Shown here piece after piece: positions 20,489-33,513 of a stretch of DNA of 64,000 nt. This DNA comes from Coniochaeta sp. PMI_546 (Eukaryota > Ascomycota > Sordariomycetes > Coniochaetales > Coniochaetaceae). Position numbers and translations under genes: made by a program. The notes under the pieces are model-generated. The model did no database searches. It saw only the letters and a list, made by a program, of their open reading frames with translations, and was not told the DNA's origin. The stretch is from assembly GCA_021432605.1 (NCBI GenBank), contig MU271149.1:1240001-1304000 (forward strand), read 5' to 3'. Each line of letters starts with the position of its first letter. Positions within the stretch are counted from its first letter, which is position 1.

Positions 20489-23042
20489 TCACTGGCTGAT
20501 GTATCCGACCGCGTTCCTGATCTCCTGCTTCATGTCGATCAACCGGCGGTGCATCTTGAGCAGCTGCTCGAGCCTGTCCTCCGGAGGGTCCTCCAGTGCA
20601 CTCAGCTCCCGGTGGAGCGCTTCGTACCTGGCGTAGTAGCTCTTGAAGCGGTAAGCTTCCTCCCTGAGCTCCTTCGAGACCTTTGTACCATGGTCATGCT
20701 TCGCGCGCTTCGAAAGGCTCGAGTCGGATGAGTCGCTCTTCTCGTAGCGGTCTGAATGGTTCTTCTCAGGCCGGGTAGACTCGAACTTCCTCTTCTTGAC
20801 CGCCACGATGGTGTTCCTCTCATCAGCGGCCTCAATGTCGGAGGCATTCGTAGGTGGAGAGGAAGCCAATGGTGATGACTTGACGGGCGATACCTTGGCC
20901 TTGGCCGATGTTGTGCCCGAGCTCTGGGTGGAACTCTGGGAACCACGGCTGTTCTGGCTGGAGTCGGACTTGCGATGCTTGGGCTCGCTAGGCTGAGGCT
21001 TGCTGATTGCATGATCTTGATGCTTGAAACGCTTGCTCAGTGGCGTGCCCGAGCTGGAACTGTCGTCCTCTTCGTCTCGTGAACGCTTGGGCGCTCGGAT
21101 TGGCTTCGCACCCTCAGCCCGGATCGAGTCCATGATCTTGGGTGGTGCAGCGGACTTTGCTGGGGCCGGCTTGGGCTTCGGGACCGGAACGTCGCGTGTC
21201 TTCTCGGCCGGCTTGGGCCTCTCTGCTGTGCGTTCGACAGGCTGTGGCTTGGTCTTGGGAGTCGCCTTCAGGCCCTTCAACTCTTGCGCCTTCTTGCTCG
21301 CGGCGGTCGTCTTCGAGAGTGGTGCCTCCTCGCTGCTGTCCGAGTCTGAATCTGATATGAACTCCTTCGACAACACCCTGCCACCTTTGCCAGCCGCTGC
21401 CTTGGCCGTGGGCTTTGTTGGCGATACCTTCGGTGAAGTCTTGGCCGAGGAAGGCTTCGACGTGGGCTTCGACGAAGCTTTCGTCGCCGTAGGCTTATTC
21501 GAAAGGAGCCGCTTAGCCTGTGCCTGTGCCTCCGACACCTTCTTCGTCTTGTTGCCTGAATTTGTGCGTGCCATCGGTTCTCCTCCCACTTTGGGTTTCC
21601 TGCTGGAACTTGAGCCCGAGTCCTCTTTCTCCGAGTCCACACTAGGACTTGAAGCTTCCGCTGCCTGGACGTTTATCTTTGGTGCAGCTGCGACCGGGCC
21701 TTTCGCGATGGCGGCCTGGACCTTGCTGAGACAGATGCCCTTACCGCGCTCTGAGATTGGCAATAGCTTCTGCCAGAGAGGATCTGAAACGCCCAGCCGC
21801 ATTCGGTCGTACTTCTTGACTGCGTTGTCGATGGCCTTCCGTCGATCCTCCTCTTTCTGATATGGGTAGGCAAAAACGTCGAGCTCCTTCCAGCATGGCT
21901 GCTTCAAAGTCCACTTTTGCAGGCCTGCGTCGAAATGGGCAACCTTCTCTAGCTGGGTATGGAATTCTGCCTCCGTCTCTCCTTCCCACTTCGGAAGGAG
22001 GTCCCCAAATGACTGATCTCGGACGGCGAGCTCGTGGATGAGCGGGAAGCGGAGTCTCTTGGCTTTCTCCTGGGCCTGGTTATTGCTCGTCGGGCCCAGT
22101 GACGGCGAGCCAACACCGCTCAAGGCAGGGCTGCCGGGTTGTGATCGGGGAAGCGCACTCGGCCGTGCCAAAAGCTTGGCCTTTCCAGCTTTGGTAAGTT
22201 TGCCTCCTTTGACCTGAACGGCTCCTTCGAAGATCCGCGTCCTGCATCCAACGTTAGACTTCCGTGCAAAAGCAAAAGGCTGGTAATGTACGCACGAATT
22301 CTCCAGCTTGTCGGCCTCCGCCTGGTGAAACTTCGCAGATAATGCATCAATGTCTGCCTGCTCTTTTTCCGCCTTCGTCTGCGGTCTCGGGGTCACCTCG
22401 CGATTCTTGCTCTCCTTCAGATCCCTTCCCTTGGGTTTAGGCTTGCTCCTATCCCCTTGCGTCTGCCTCAGCAGCGCATTGCGATTTTTCTGGCTCAAGA
22501 TGGACATTGCCGGATTTGGAAGTCTCTCGAGACAGGTTGGTGTGGCAGAGTTGGAGAAGAACAGATCGTACTCGAAGTCGGGTGAGGTTTGAGGGATTTG
22601 GTACTCGTGGTTTGAGAAAAGGAAGGACTACGATTGACAGGTTAGAAGCTGATTTCCTGGAAGGATTGAAATTTGTGTTGATCAAGAAAAGGGTTTTCTG
22701 GCCAATAGAGCTGGGCAACAATAGCAGCAACAATAGAGGGTGTGCTATTGTCACTTGCGGTGTGTGGCAGTTGTCTATTCACCGTCTCCTCACCTCGAAC
22801 GCACCAGCAGACGAGACAAGACCAGACAACCCTGGCAAAGAATACGGCAGCAAAAAGGCGAAACTTACGGGAGTGTCACCCAGTGACAATTGGATCTCCT
22901 GGCCATTCCGAACCGACTCGATCATATCCTCGAGGACATCATCGCTCAGAGTTAGAGCAAATGCCTGCTGCGGCAGCTCGGCCATAGAGTCGACCGAGCT
23001 GCCGAGCTGGAGCTGCACGTTCTCGAGGATCGGGAGCACCAT
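20489..23042 (-). CDS. ell1: RNA polymerase II elongation factor ELL (fungal)
   Basis: 752-residue model in three exons: 23042-22869, 22627-22296 and 22241-20489. The joins give MVLPILENVQLQLG at the start, GDTPSFLFSNHEYQ across intron 1 and ENSTRIFEGA across intron 2. The N-terminal ELL domain runs to about residue 350. It is followed by a long Lys/Ser/Pro/Ala-rich low-complexity linker and a C-terminal helical segment (about 690-752, EEAYRFKSYYARYEALHREL) that fits the occludin-like domain of ELL proteins. ELL raises the catalytic rate of RNA polymerase II by suppressing pausing. Intron 2 is only 54 nt, a multiple of three without a stop, so retention would add 18 residues; it has a clear gtgcgt donor, a ctaac branch point and a gcag acceptor. 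The frame is also open 78 codons upstream of the chosen Met. Confidence 0.9.
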
Positions 23043-26000
23043 TTTGAAGGAGAATGAACACCAATCCCCAGGAGATATCCCCCTGAGTACAGGCCTCCGG
23101 ATAACTTGTATTTGTGTGCTGTGGTTTGTTGTGTTGTCGTTGCTATCGTGCGTTGCCGGCTTGACGGTGGAGTCGTCAACAGGGTTGTGGATATGGCTCG
23201 TTAGGAAAGTACCGGGCACTCCCCTCTTCGACGTCCCCGACCAAGCTCGTTTCCGGTCAAACTCCTCGTCAAGCAACCCTATGATGATATTCTAGAATGA
23301 AGGGCGTTACATATTGTCACAAGCAACTTTGATAAGAGTCTAAGAGTTCAGAGGGAGGGATGATGGAATCGAGAATGTAGGAGCGGGTAGGCGGGTCGAG
23401 ACTCGGCCGATCGGTGGAGCGAGTGAATATGGCTGGACACTTGAGGTTCGCTTCACTTCTTCAAGCCAAGAGTGATTCAACAGGACGAAGTTGTAGGAGG
23501 CGAGAGAGAGTGACGCCGGAGAGGAGAGGAGGCGGAAGAGAGGTGAATAGTGAAGGGAGTGAGGGGAATCTAGGGCACGAAGTCGTACTTGGGATCAAGA
23601 GTTCGGCTGCAAGAGAGAGACAGACAGAGTCAAAAAGGTACAAGACAGTCACGCCAAAAGAGGGTGGGCAGTCAGTGGAGCAAGGCGGAGTCGTGGTGCA
23701 AGTGGTTGCAGGAACAGGGTTTCGACAAGTATCGGCGAGTACCGCAGTACCTTTGATGTTGGAGGGTATCACAGCAGACCATGTTGAATCTTCATCTAGA
23801 CATACCACAATATTACACGTGCAGTGCACAAAGGTCGCAAAGCACACCAGGTGACCTTCATATTACCCATCAAATGGGTGAACTGGCTGCAATGAATGAG
23901 GCTTCTGGATGGCTTTCAAATTGCCCTTGTGTACAGTGCTAAAGAAATCCTGGCCGGGTAAGGCCAGGGGCGGGCAGTACAAGATGGTACAATGGCGATC
24001 GGAGAGCCCCACTGGAAGAAGGTTGCTGTGACGCTATGGCTGGCAGGGGTCAAGGATGGACGGGTGAGCAGCCACTTGCAGCAAATCAAATGCTACGCCA
24101 GCTGGCGAGCAACCGCATTATGCACATATCAGAGTGCTACTACTATAGTAGTTATGCAGCGAGGCAGTTTGGCTTCAACATCTATCGGCCGACTCAGGGA
24201 ATTGACAACTCATGTCTAGTGATTATATGTCGAATCGACCTACTTGTTTGTGTGTGCAGACTACAGAAGAGTGTTTGTTGAAGCCAAAGAGAATTGTCTT
24301 ATTGTCCTGTTGCAAACCGAGCAGGCGAGTTGAAGAAAGCTCCATTCTGATCATGCCGTACCTTACAGTCTGTCTGGTGTTCAGGTTCGGTAAGGAGGTC
24401 CACTTTTGCGCCACGGCTCTAGCGCTCGGAATGCTTTGGAGTTGAGGTTCAACCTGAACTGGCATTGATTTAGAGTTCGACTTTTCTCTTTGCCTCTTGA
24501 AATAATGCTCACTGAAACTTCACAAAGGTTTCTCTCGAGCTTATACTATACTGCAGGGTCGGTAGCGAATCTTGCGGATCAGCGACAAAGAGTAAAATGA
24601 CGGTACGCAAGGGAGACGACGTTTCGGAGGTACTATATTTGCAGCACGGCACTAGGAACAAAGCTCAGTCCGAACCGAAGTACGAAGTGCCATGCGGCAA
24701 ATGAGCCTTTCTCCAGCCCTCGCTTGTTGCCGGATGCTGCTTTGATGCCCGGGAAATCGTCGAAAGCTGGCAGGAGCACGGCAAGGTACAGCATATATGT
24801 GCCTGGGTAAGGTCTGTCATACAACAGCTGGCAGAGGAACCAGAGTTTTGGCAGAATCGAGAGAGGCCCTGACATCATCCCGACTGTTGACTCGGTTATT
24901 GACTGGTAACTGAGTTATGCACAGTAACTTGAAAGTTCTGGCAGCATCGAGACGTAGCATTCCGTCCCTCATCTTGCCATGGACTGAGCAATTCTACAGT
25001 ATTGCCCTTCCATGCGGATGTTGATGGAGTGGATTCACCGGCAAAGCGGACGAGGCCAGAGCCAGGCCGTTCTGGATGTCTCGGCCAACCGTCCTAGTAC
25101 AGGACACACCAGTGTTCATGTAGTCCCTTCTATCCATGCACACGCGTATTAGCCCTATTTATGTACTCGTGTATCTATCTTTGTCTAACCGTTCTGACAA
25201 GTCCTGAGCCGAGTGACCCAAGGCAGAACTGCAATAATGACAACCATTGTTGACAAAGTATTCCGCAGTCAAGAAAAAAACATGCGCCACAAAGCGGTGA
25301 TGTCGAAAGGAAAGGCGAGACTCTGCTCTGCCCGCGTGAGCAGTCATTCAGACGGTCCGTTGGCTCTTTTCGGGTCCATATCCACAACGGCTGCTGCTGG
25401 CAGTGGCTCTCGTACGAAATGCAGGTCATCCCAAGTGGTGCCCCAGCAGGCCCACCGGATTATCGACCTAGCGTACTGTGGTAATAGCAAGCAACAACAC
25501 CACGGCGTTTCTTCAGTGACGATGGCATCAACTCGCCGGCGAGGTACGCAATGGCTCAGGTCATGAGAACTTGGTTTATTACTTCTCTGGCAGCTTCGCC
25601 GAATCTTCCGAGGCAGATCAGCTCATGCACCAAGGACGCCGCCGGGAAAGATCGAAGATTTCCACATTTCCAGATTCCGCTGAAACCAAAGACTCCGGTA
25701 CGGACTCTTCCGTCAGCGTCCCGACAACGCCTGGTCCGGGGCCCGCAACCAAAAACTAAGGTAGCCAGTGACACGCCTGCGGGAGAAATATGGCCCCTTG
25801 CAGTTTTGCTGTGCACGTTTGAGATCTTGGGCCAACTGTTCGCCTTGCACCTTCGACCTTTCTGAGGATTACTTGCAGCACTGCAGGGAGTCGATGCGCA
25901 CCGGGCTCGTCATGTCTTACAGGATATTACAACTATATATCTTTGCAAAGCCGATCAAGCTTCGAGCTGTCGAGTCTGCGACTGATGCAGACTGGCCGAT

Positions 26001-28515
26001 CGAGTCGATCGAATCAAGTACTTGTTATCGCCATACGACACCTTCATCCATATACGTGTTCTGCATGTATTGGGTTTCGCGGACGATTATCATGCAATGT
26101 AGTACGATGCACGGGATGTTGTGTCCAGGATGCGAGAACTAAAGAGTGTTCAAGATCGACAGCATTGTGGACAAGCAGGATCAACGAACACGTCCCCGCT
26201 GACAGCCTCCTCTAACATCATGGACGGTCACACCAGCGGAGTGGATTCCTTGATGGCAGCAGACAAATGTTAGTCGTATATCCTCGTAGGACGAGGTTGT
26301 GTGGTATCACAGACTCGTGCTGACATGGTGGAGGAATAAGGCCCGACTGGGGGCTGGTTACCGTTGGTATGTTTACCTTATTCAACTCTTGTTGGCACTG
26401 GACGAATACCTAGAGGGGCGGGGTTGGATGCAGCCCTGCGAGCTGGAGGTCCATTTTCGGTGAACCAGCTAATCAACCAACCTCGTGTGTATCGGGCGGA
26501 AGCTCCTGGGTTCGAAAGTGCATATGTGACCACCATACACGTACATATGTGCATCAATGAGCTTGTTCTAGACGAAGCCACAGACTAACTTGATATGGAG
26601 CATAGAGTTGGACGACCATCTCAACTACAAGACTTGACTCCGTCATTAATTCGAGCATACTAGAGGTATGCATGGGACTGGCCTTCCCAACAGGACTGCA
26701 TGGTGTAAATGCAATGGCCCACTCATTATGCTGTTCTCGGGTCAGGACGATATGCATGTCTTATCGACACGGTCTCTCCCGCTCCCATGTTCACGGTCTG
26801 GCACATATGTCAGCAACACCATTAGCGGACATCATTCCAATTGCTGGATGCTAGGAATAAGCGCAGCAGCCAAGCTCCAGCCGATGGAAGATATGACGAA
26901 GACTACCGGCCTTGCCGGAATGCTACATAAGGAAAGAATAGCCCTCCAGGTAGCCAGGCTTCGATTGTCACGCGTCAGAGTCTGCACACTCGCCGGTCAA
27001 GACCTGGACTGCTGGCCCCGTCAAATGTTGGCTGGATGTGTAGCACAGCTGACAAGCCGAGAAACTGCGGGATCGGCCAACAAATTAGACGACCGGAGCG
27101 GAGGTCGGACACACGCTCCACCTTGGAAGCAGGGTGTGTGTACACAGTAAGCAAAAGGCGGACGACAAAACACGGAACGTTCCTTTAACATCAGTGGTCA
27201 ACCTTCTGGCTCGTCGCTAAGAAGCGAAATAGTAATTACGATTGACGAAAAAAGAGACGAGCAGAGTTGGCAGTTGACAGTTGGGTTGAGAATGAAACAA
27301 CTCCCCAATTCTTCAATGTGCCGCCATACCCTGTTACTGCGGCTGCCCCAGACACGGCCGGATTTCAGCCTCCAATCAAAGGTCACCGACCACGAAGTCA
27401 AACGACGCCCACAACCTCAGGTCGCCTTACGACGCTCAGCTCACTCATCACTCCCACCGCCTGCCCTACCAGACGGGCCATCCTTTTTGCTGATTTTCTC
27501 GACTCTGCCACAACTAGGAACTTGTTCCGGCTGCAGCTGACACTATCACCCGGGCTGCCAAGAGGGGCGCCAGCGGCGCGACACTCTAGTCAGGCAGGTA
27601 CCGATGTTGAACTGTGAATTCGGATGAAGGAGTCGCGTTGAATGGGTAGGATTCTCTTCACCCTCCACCACAATCGACTCCCTACCACTGAAGACCAATA
27701 TCTTCTCGTTAGAGACGGCCGAAGGAGGCGAGCAACTGTCTTCTAATCCTGGCAGAACTGTTCCTGGTACACCGTCAGTAATTCTCTCACTGAAAAAGCT
27801 TCCCCGCAATACACCCCCAAAAGGCGCTGCTGAGGTCCACGGGTTTCACGGTGCTAGACTTCCGCTCCCTAGCTCCCGTGATATATTATTACATAAACCT
27901 CTCGAACCGGTCGTCTATATTTCTCCAGAATTGGACGCGATCCCGTCCTTGCTTCCGGGCAGACGAACTATATCCCCCCGCTGTTATTGGTCATTCTTGC
28001 AAGATGGAGGGCGGATATGGATGGTTCCGTCCGGGTTAACGCGACAGGTACGGTGCAGTACAGGATCGGAGCGATGCGACCTCATGAAAATACCCGGCTG
28101 AAGGCGAGTTGTAACGTTCTCGCCAGAAGCCAGACTGGGGGTGCACTTGTGTTTAGAGTATACGTAAGTGCAAGTGCTGCATTGCCTTCCTTGATTATGA
28201 AGAAGTGTGATATTCCCGTCTTCCGCCCTCGTCCATCAAATTGTGAGAATCGAACTCTCATTCCCTTCTCGGGTTTGGTCGCCTGACGATGGCCAGATCC
28301 ATCCATCCCTCAGAAGCCATGCCCAACTAGGGAGGAGGGTGGATGCAGAGACACGATATCCCGCGCTCCTTCGTACAGCTGCAACACCGCCATGCTGTCT
28401 GAAGTATTCCGACATGCAAGCTCATTTGGTACCCCATTCTTCAGTTCTTCTTACCCCTCCCAATCCTGCCCTTTCCTCGGTCAACGTAGATATACATCGC
28501 ACAGCTCTTGAATTG

Positions 28516-28532
28516 TCTCTCTCTCTCTCTCT
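28516..28532. repeat. (CT)n microsatellite
   Basis: A run of about eight TC units. A (GA)n tract 530 bp to the right is the opposite strand of the same motif, but flanks show no further homology. Confidence 0.8.
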
Positions 28533-29063
28533 TACGATCGACAGCCAAAAAGGTTGTGGGGCAACAGCTCTTCGTGTGCCGTTCTAAATCGGGTGAATCG
28601 TCAGAGCTCGGTTGTGCGGGTGCCCCACCATCCCTGGGAAGCACGACGCATGGGCCATGGGGGGCTTTCGTGGCCCGCCCTGCCGCCTTTTTTAATCGTG
28701 GGTGCCTCGGGCGATGCAACGTTTGGTTACAGACATCCCCTTCCAGCTGTCAGCGGGAAGTTTCCAGCTGTCGAGGTGTAAGACATCGTGGTGGCGAGAT
28801 GGGAGAAGGGGAAAAGAGATAAATTCATCTCCGAAGTGAGTCAAGACGAAAGACATTTTCCGTAGGATTCGTGCTTCTAGGCTGTGGAGCTCTCGCTACG
28901 GTTGTGCGAGCAACGAGCTAACACAGCAGCTGGACTGAAATCTGCTTGTCCGGCCAAGTGCAGATGCCAAGCGACCGAGGTGCGGGTTTGTGATGCCCTC
29001 AAGATTGCGAGCAGGACCGTCTGAGGGGGCTCAGTTGTGCAAGCTGTAAAGCAGCAAGTGAGG

Positions 29064-29080
29064 GAGAGAGAGAGAGAGAA
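29064..29080. repeat. (GA)n microsatellite
   Basis: A run of about eight GA units in non-coding sequence. Confidence 0.8.
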
Positions 29081-29774
29081 TAGTCGCCCAAGCTGATGTG
29101 AAACAAACAAGGGTCGATTCTCTAAATCTTGAACGGGTACCAATCACGACGGCTTGAAGTCCAACAATTCGGTTGGCTATGAGATAGGCACTTGCAAACT
29201 CCTTTCAAGTTCCAACACGCAGCGTCACGACCATCTACTAGAGCTGTACCGGGATCATTGACATGAACACCTTATCACATTCTCAAGCTCAACTCTCGAA
29301 GTATTCCACAACCTTTTGTTGGCAAAGTAAAGCACAAGTGTTGCCTGAGCGTACCAAATAAATCGCACTCGCCATGTTTGCAAGTAAACATACATGTACA
29401 GCTCAGGAGCTGGATGTTGCTCCTACTGCACAGCTTGCTAACACAGCTTGCCTGACTGGCTACCTTTCTCTTGGTGATGCTATCAGGTGTCACATGCGGC
29501 TGTTGGTGCTGAAGTCGTTATTTGCTGTGGTTTGATATGGTCCATAAGCGAAGCTAAACGATGTGTTTGCTCCTGTTTGTGAACAGCTCACGCGTACCCG
29601 GGATTATATCGAGAGGAAGCGCAAGAAAACATCAAATTCAGAGATCAATGTGATTGTGGTACTTTCCACGAGGCATGGCTCAAAGCACGCCAGATTCGGC
29701 TTGCTCCATCCTCTGGCTTGTGCTAGGAGATAGCATGTTCAATGCATATGAAGGAGCTCTAATGAGTGGTTGAC

Positions 29775-29780
29775 TATATA
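29775..29780 (+). promoter_or_regulatory. TATA-like box for the 29869 gene
   Basis: TATATA in the context GACTATATAGGC lies 89 nt upstream of the ATG at 29869. The spacing fits a fungal core promoter with a short leader and supports that open frame as a real gene. Confidence 0.45.
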
Positions 29781-29868
29781 GGCAGCTTGCTGTCGAAGCA
29801 TGAACCAGTCGTTGTCCAGTCACTCACAGAGGCAATAGACGCCTTGAAGAGGCGCTTAGCAGGACCGC

Positions 29869-30966
29869 ATGGCATATCGCAACCTCGATGCTTGTCGGCG
29901 AGGCGGAGGAGGCGGGGGAGGTGCAGGCAGTGACTTCACTTGGCCATGGACGCACCCGGAGATCACTAAGTTGGCATCGTCGCGCTGTCATCCTCATAAT
30001 ATGCCGCAAATCGAAACCTGGGAGGCTCCTCTTTTCCAACCTCGCATGACTTCACATGGACAGTGGCCTTACGCGGCACCACCGTCCACTGCCAGATCTT
30101 CCACGTCCCGCATCACTCCGCCGCTCAACCGGCAGCGGCCAGATCCTACCACTTGGAGACAGAAGAGAGTCGGTGGCACAGGGGGTGCCGTGCAACGAGA
30201 ATCAACCGCATCATTAGATGACATTGCCATCCCTGTCGAAATAGCGCTAAAACGCCTCTTTGACGCTCTCTCCGCTTGCAAGAGCCTATACGAGGAATAT
30301 CAGCAATTGTTCCAGCAGCAAGCAGGTCAAACCACCTCTTGGGCCGCGAGTGGCACGCTTGACAAGCTCTGGCGCGATATGATAGCCCGACATGGTGATG
30401 CGGCTAGAATCCAAGAAGTGACGGATAGGTTCAAGGGCCGGCTGTCCTCACTCAAGGGTGTTCTCGATCCTCGCCGGTCTAACCACGTTGAACACAGTAA
30501 CTTGGCTAAGCAAAATCGTGGGGTCCTCGAGCGCCGACTATGGGCTGCCAGGAAGGCAGAGGTGCATTGCGAGGGCCTGCTGGACTTGGTCTACCGAGCT
30601 AAAATGGAGAGAATGGCCTGCACACTATTAGTGGAGGAGCTCAGCGAGGTGACGGCCATGTTAGATCCCAATACACACCCCGTTCTGTATTTTGACAATG
30701 AGGAGGAGAAGGCGGAGTCCATGAAGGGTAAAGGGCCAGCACAGGTGCGCCAGAATATGAAGACAAGGAGCCAGCGAGGTTTGAGGGAGACAGCAGTGAT
30801 GGAAAGGCAGGGAGACGTAAATCCTACGCCTTTGCCTCCGGCTAACGCCTTCGGTCAATCTACGGCGGGCCTTCAGCCGGGCAATGAAGGAAGCGAGTGG
30901 GAAGAGGCGCAACCTGGAGAGCAGGAGACAGGTGATGGTGGTGATGATGGCTGGGGACGAGCTTAG
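29869..30966 (+). CDS. Orphan helical protein, unknown function
   Basis: Uninterrupted frame of 365 residues that I do not recognise. Residues 10-100 are low complexity, with a Gly run at 13-19 and Pro/Arg/Thr-rich sequence. Residues about 115-275 look helical and charged, possibly coiled coil, with blocks such as IALKRLFDALSACKSLYEEY and RRLWAARKAEVHCEGLLDLV. The C-terminus is acidic and Gly-rich (EETGDGGDDGWGRA-like), which suggests a soluble intracellular protein. No signal peptide or membrane span is visible. A TATA-like box sits 89 nt upstream. The start could also be the Met at 30001, which would drop the Gly-rich part. A small intron in the Gly-rich DNA cannot be excluded. Confidence 0.6.
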   Translation: MAYRNLDACRRGGGGGGGAGSDFTWPWTHPEITKLASSRCHPHNMPQIETWEAPLFQPRMTSHGQWPYAAPPSTARSSTSRITPPLNRQRPDPTTWRQKRVGGTGGAVQRESTASLDDIAIPVEIALKRLFDALSACKSLYEEYQQLFQQQAGQTTSWAASGTLDKLWRDMIARHGDAARIQEVTDRFKGRLSSLKGVLDPRRSNHVEHSNLAKQNRGVLERRLWAARKAEVHCEGLLDLVYRAKMERMACTLLVEELSEVTAMLDPNTHPVLYFDNEEEKAESMKGKGPAQVRQNMKTRSQRGLRETAVMERQGDVNPTPLPPANAFGQSTAGLQPGNEGSEWEEAQPGEQETGDGGDDGWGRA

Positions 30967-31800
30967 GATGTAGTAAGCGTCAATCACGGATTTTGATGTC
31001 ATGAAATACTTGTATCCTCCAAGATCTCCAGGGGGTGTCAGGGAGCCAGAGAATGTCCGACTGGCTACTGAGTTCTACATTGCATCTGCCTGTGAGGTTT
31101 GAGCTAGTCATCACGCGTCTACTCGCGTATTCTGCGGTACGCTGGTGGGAGGTACGATAATAGCGGCAGCTCTGTCCAGATATGAGTCATACCAATATTC
31201 ACGACCGTTTGTCCCTCTCAACATCATTTTCAAATGCCACGTCCTTGATATCGCTTGGTGCGCTGTCCCGTCAACATGGGATTCCTAACAGAAGTGTCCG
31301 TAGTCGAGGCTGCAAAGTGGAACGAGGTTTGGCCTAGCTTGACAATTCACTTGGAATTGTGCAAACACATGTACTATCAAGTATCACCAACCTAACTTGG
31401 TGTCGTGTAGGAACTGAAGTTAAGCAGAGGTCATGTCAAAAGTGAGGCTCCCCAGCCCTATCCCGCGCTCAGCGAATCAGGGGCGTTAATGAGACCAAAT
31501 TCGGCAGATCGACAGGCCCATCGGCGGCTCCACATGCCCTATTCGGCATGGCCCATCCCATGTCCCACAAAATCTGTCTCTCCACCGAAGACGGCGGCCA
31601 TAGATCGTCACTCTTGAAGAAGTCTGCACAGTAGATCGAGGGTGCTAAGTCGCTAGTAGCTGTTATCCACCGGTCTACGATATATACCTGGTTGGATTCC
31701 AATTGAAGTCCTAGCTCTGCACAATTCTGAGTATCCGTCTCTCTGTTTCCGCTGTCGCTCGGGTACTCCTGGCGATCCAGCATCGGGTCGTTTCTCTCTG
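30967..31800. other. Intergenic region upstream of the methyltransferase gene
   Basis: I see no gene here. It should hold the 3' end of the 29869 transcript and the promoter of the gene at 31801. A 104-codon minus-strand open frame at 31469-31783 has no motif. Confidence 0.5.
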
Positions 31801-32999
31801 ATGCCGGTGCTGCGTGAAGAGCTCCCGCATTTATGGCAGAAGCCTAACTTTGAGGAGCTTTTCGAGTGTCTCGATAAGCTCGAAGTTAAGCCTCCGGTGT
31901 GGGGGTCCAACGTGCCTCGCGCGGATGCCGCTAGGGAACAAAATGTCGGGTTGAGAGATCGAAGAGAAGTAAACCAGTTTCTCTCTTCACTTATCAGCAG
32001 CAGTCTGGCATGGATCGATAATGATGATCAACGCGAGGAAATCTGGACTGTGGCTAGTCGGAGGCTTGCTGAGAGATGTGGGCGGACAGGTAGGCTAAGC
32101 CACAACTGTGTTCATGAAAGGACGCCTGACAGACACTGACAACTCTACGTAGCCATGGGCGAAATCACGAGATCGTTTTCTTTCATACAAGAGGACGGAA
32201 GTACGTTCAGTTTGACCCTTAGAGAACCTCCCATCACGGGGGAATCACTTGGACTGAAGACATGGGGTTCATCCTATGTTCTCGCCAAACTTCTGCCTCA
32301 GTTTGCCAAGGATCAACTATCGAACATTCTAGGTGCTCAGAGACGTCCAGAGACGCAAATCTTGGAGTTAGGATCTGGTACTGGCCTCTTGGGCCTGGCA
32401 GCCGCCTGTTTCTGGCATGCTCCAGTTATACTAACTGACCTTCCTACCATCATACCGAATTTGGCTTATAACGTGGACGCGAACCGGTCAATAGCGGAAG
32501 CTTTTGGCGGTCGTGTGGATGCTGCTTCTCTGACATGGGGTGACCCTGACCAGACCGATGAGAGGTTTCAAGTCCCTCATCAATACCAGGTAAGCGGAGA
32601 CCGCGAAGGATGGATATCATACACGGGGCATGTGCTTACGAAGAAATCACGGTTCTGTTACAGCTCGTCATAGTCGCTGATCCCCTGTACGATGATGATC
32701 ATCCGTCACTGCTCGCCGGGGCCATACATGAGCAGCTGTCCCTGAGTCCACATGCACGCGTCTTGGTCATGGTTCCATTGAGAGACGAGATCACGCGGAA
32801 GCTCAAGTCCATGTTTCAAGAACAACTTCTTCGGCAAAGACAACCACTTGTATGTGTTGGTGAAAGTATGGCAACAGGCCAGGACGACTGGGGCGAGGAT
32901 GATGAGGGGCAAGAAGTGACCTGTTGGTGGGCCATCTTCAAAAGACAAGACTTGGCGACGGAGGAGACATCTGAAGCGAGAGAGCCTCTGGCCAGGTAG
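31801..32999 (+). CDS. Protein-lysine methyltransferase, EFM2/Rrg1-like (Methyltransf_16)
   Basis: 353-residue seven-beta-strand methyltransferase in three exons: 31801-32089, 32153-32589 and 32664-32999. The joins give CGRTAMGEITRSF and PHQYQLVIVADPLYDDD. The S-adenosylmethionine-binding motif I is ILELGSGTGLLGLAA, starting near residue 166. The acidic residue at the end of strand 2 is within LTDLPTIIPNL. The post-II motif is DPLY at about 248-251, the DxxY signature of family-16 protein lysine methyltransferases. The N-terminal extension of about 100 residues (LREELPHLWQKP) is typical of Efm2/Rrg1 rather than METTL21 proteins. In yeast Efm2 methylates translation elongation factors; the substrate here is inferred by family only. 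The C-terminal strand EVTCWWAIFKR completes the fold, so the gene looks intact. Confidence 0.9.
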
Positions 33000-33513
33000 C
33001 GATTAGAGGGATCACTGTCATACAGTTGGGCCATAGATATCGCCATTCTTGCTTCACAAGGGTCAATCAGCTCAACATGCATGTGACGTGAACATGTGTT
33101 CAGTCACATATATCTTGCATTTTCCTTTGTAATTCCGCGCCTTTGTACCGAAGACAACAATAAACCACTAAACGCTATAGCTCGAGTGTTCTTTCAGTGA
33201 CTATTGTCCTTTACTGAATCAATCATCAGCGGCTGATTCAAGTAAGGTAAGAATACAATGAATTGGGTATCTGTCTTAATGACATCAACAAGGCACGATG
33301 ACACGGTATTATAGACATATCGTATTCAAGTTGATACAGCTCAGCTCTGGACAAGTCGACCATTATCTCTCCAACGAGTAACCCTAGAAAGGATGCTCCA
33401 ATGTCATGTTTCTTGCCAGATTCCTATGCTCCCCTGAGACACAAGGAGACAATACTCTGATTGTCGCTGTAAAGCCCATATGGTGATTAGCGGGTGCCAT
33501 TGTAAGCTCACAG

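Larger units (their letters stand above)
23043..29868. other. 6.8 kb gene-poor region
   Basis: No protein family is recognisable on either strand, although many 60-160 codon open frames occur (for example 23414-23854 plus, 26668-27150 plus). The left few hundred bases are the ELL upstream region, where its frame remains open to 23276. CT and GA microsatellites lie at 28516-28532 and 29064-29080. The strand-symmetric scatter of short frames fits non-coding or eroded DNA. I see no terminal repeats of transposons. Confidence 0.45.

Noticed and set aside
21024-21860. 278-codon plus-strand open frame
   Set aside because: Lies wholly antisense to the Lys/Ser/Ala-rich linker of ELL; its Leu/Ala/Gly-rich translation mirrors that low-complexity codon use.
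23461-23847. 128-codon minus-strand frame upstream of ELL
   Set aside because: Cys/Thr/Pro-rich with no motif; overlaps an equally long plus-strand frame and looks like non-coding sequence.
26490-26530. GGGTTCGAAA word resembling a tRNA T-loop
   Set aside because: Flanking bases do not form a T-stem and no cloverleaf is possible.
28229-28300. tRNA-like T-arm (GAGAGTTCGATTCTC on the minus strand)
   Set aside because: No matching acceptor, D-arm or anticodon arm can be drawn around it; one T-stem pair mismatches.
28516-29080. CT and GA microsatellites as ends of an inverted-repeat element
   Set aside because: Only the dinucleotide runs match; the flanks show no complementary sequence and no target-site duplication.
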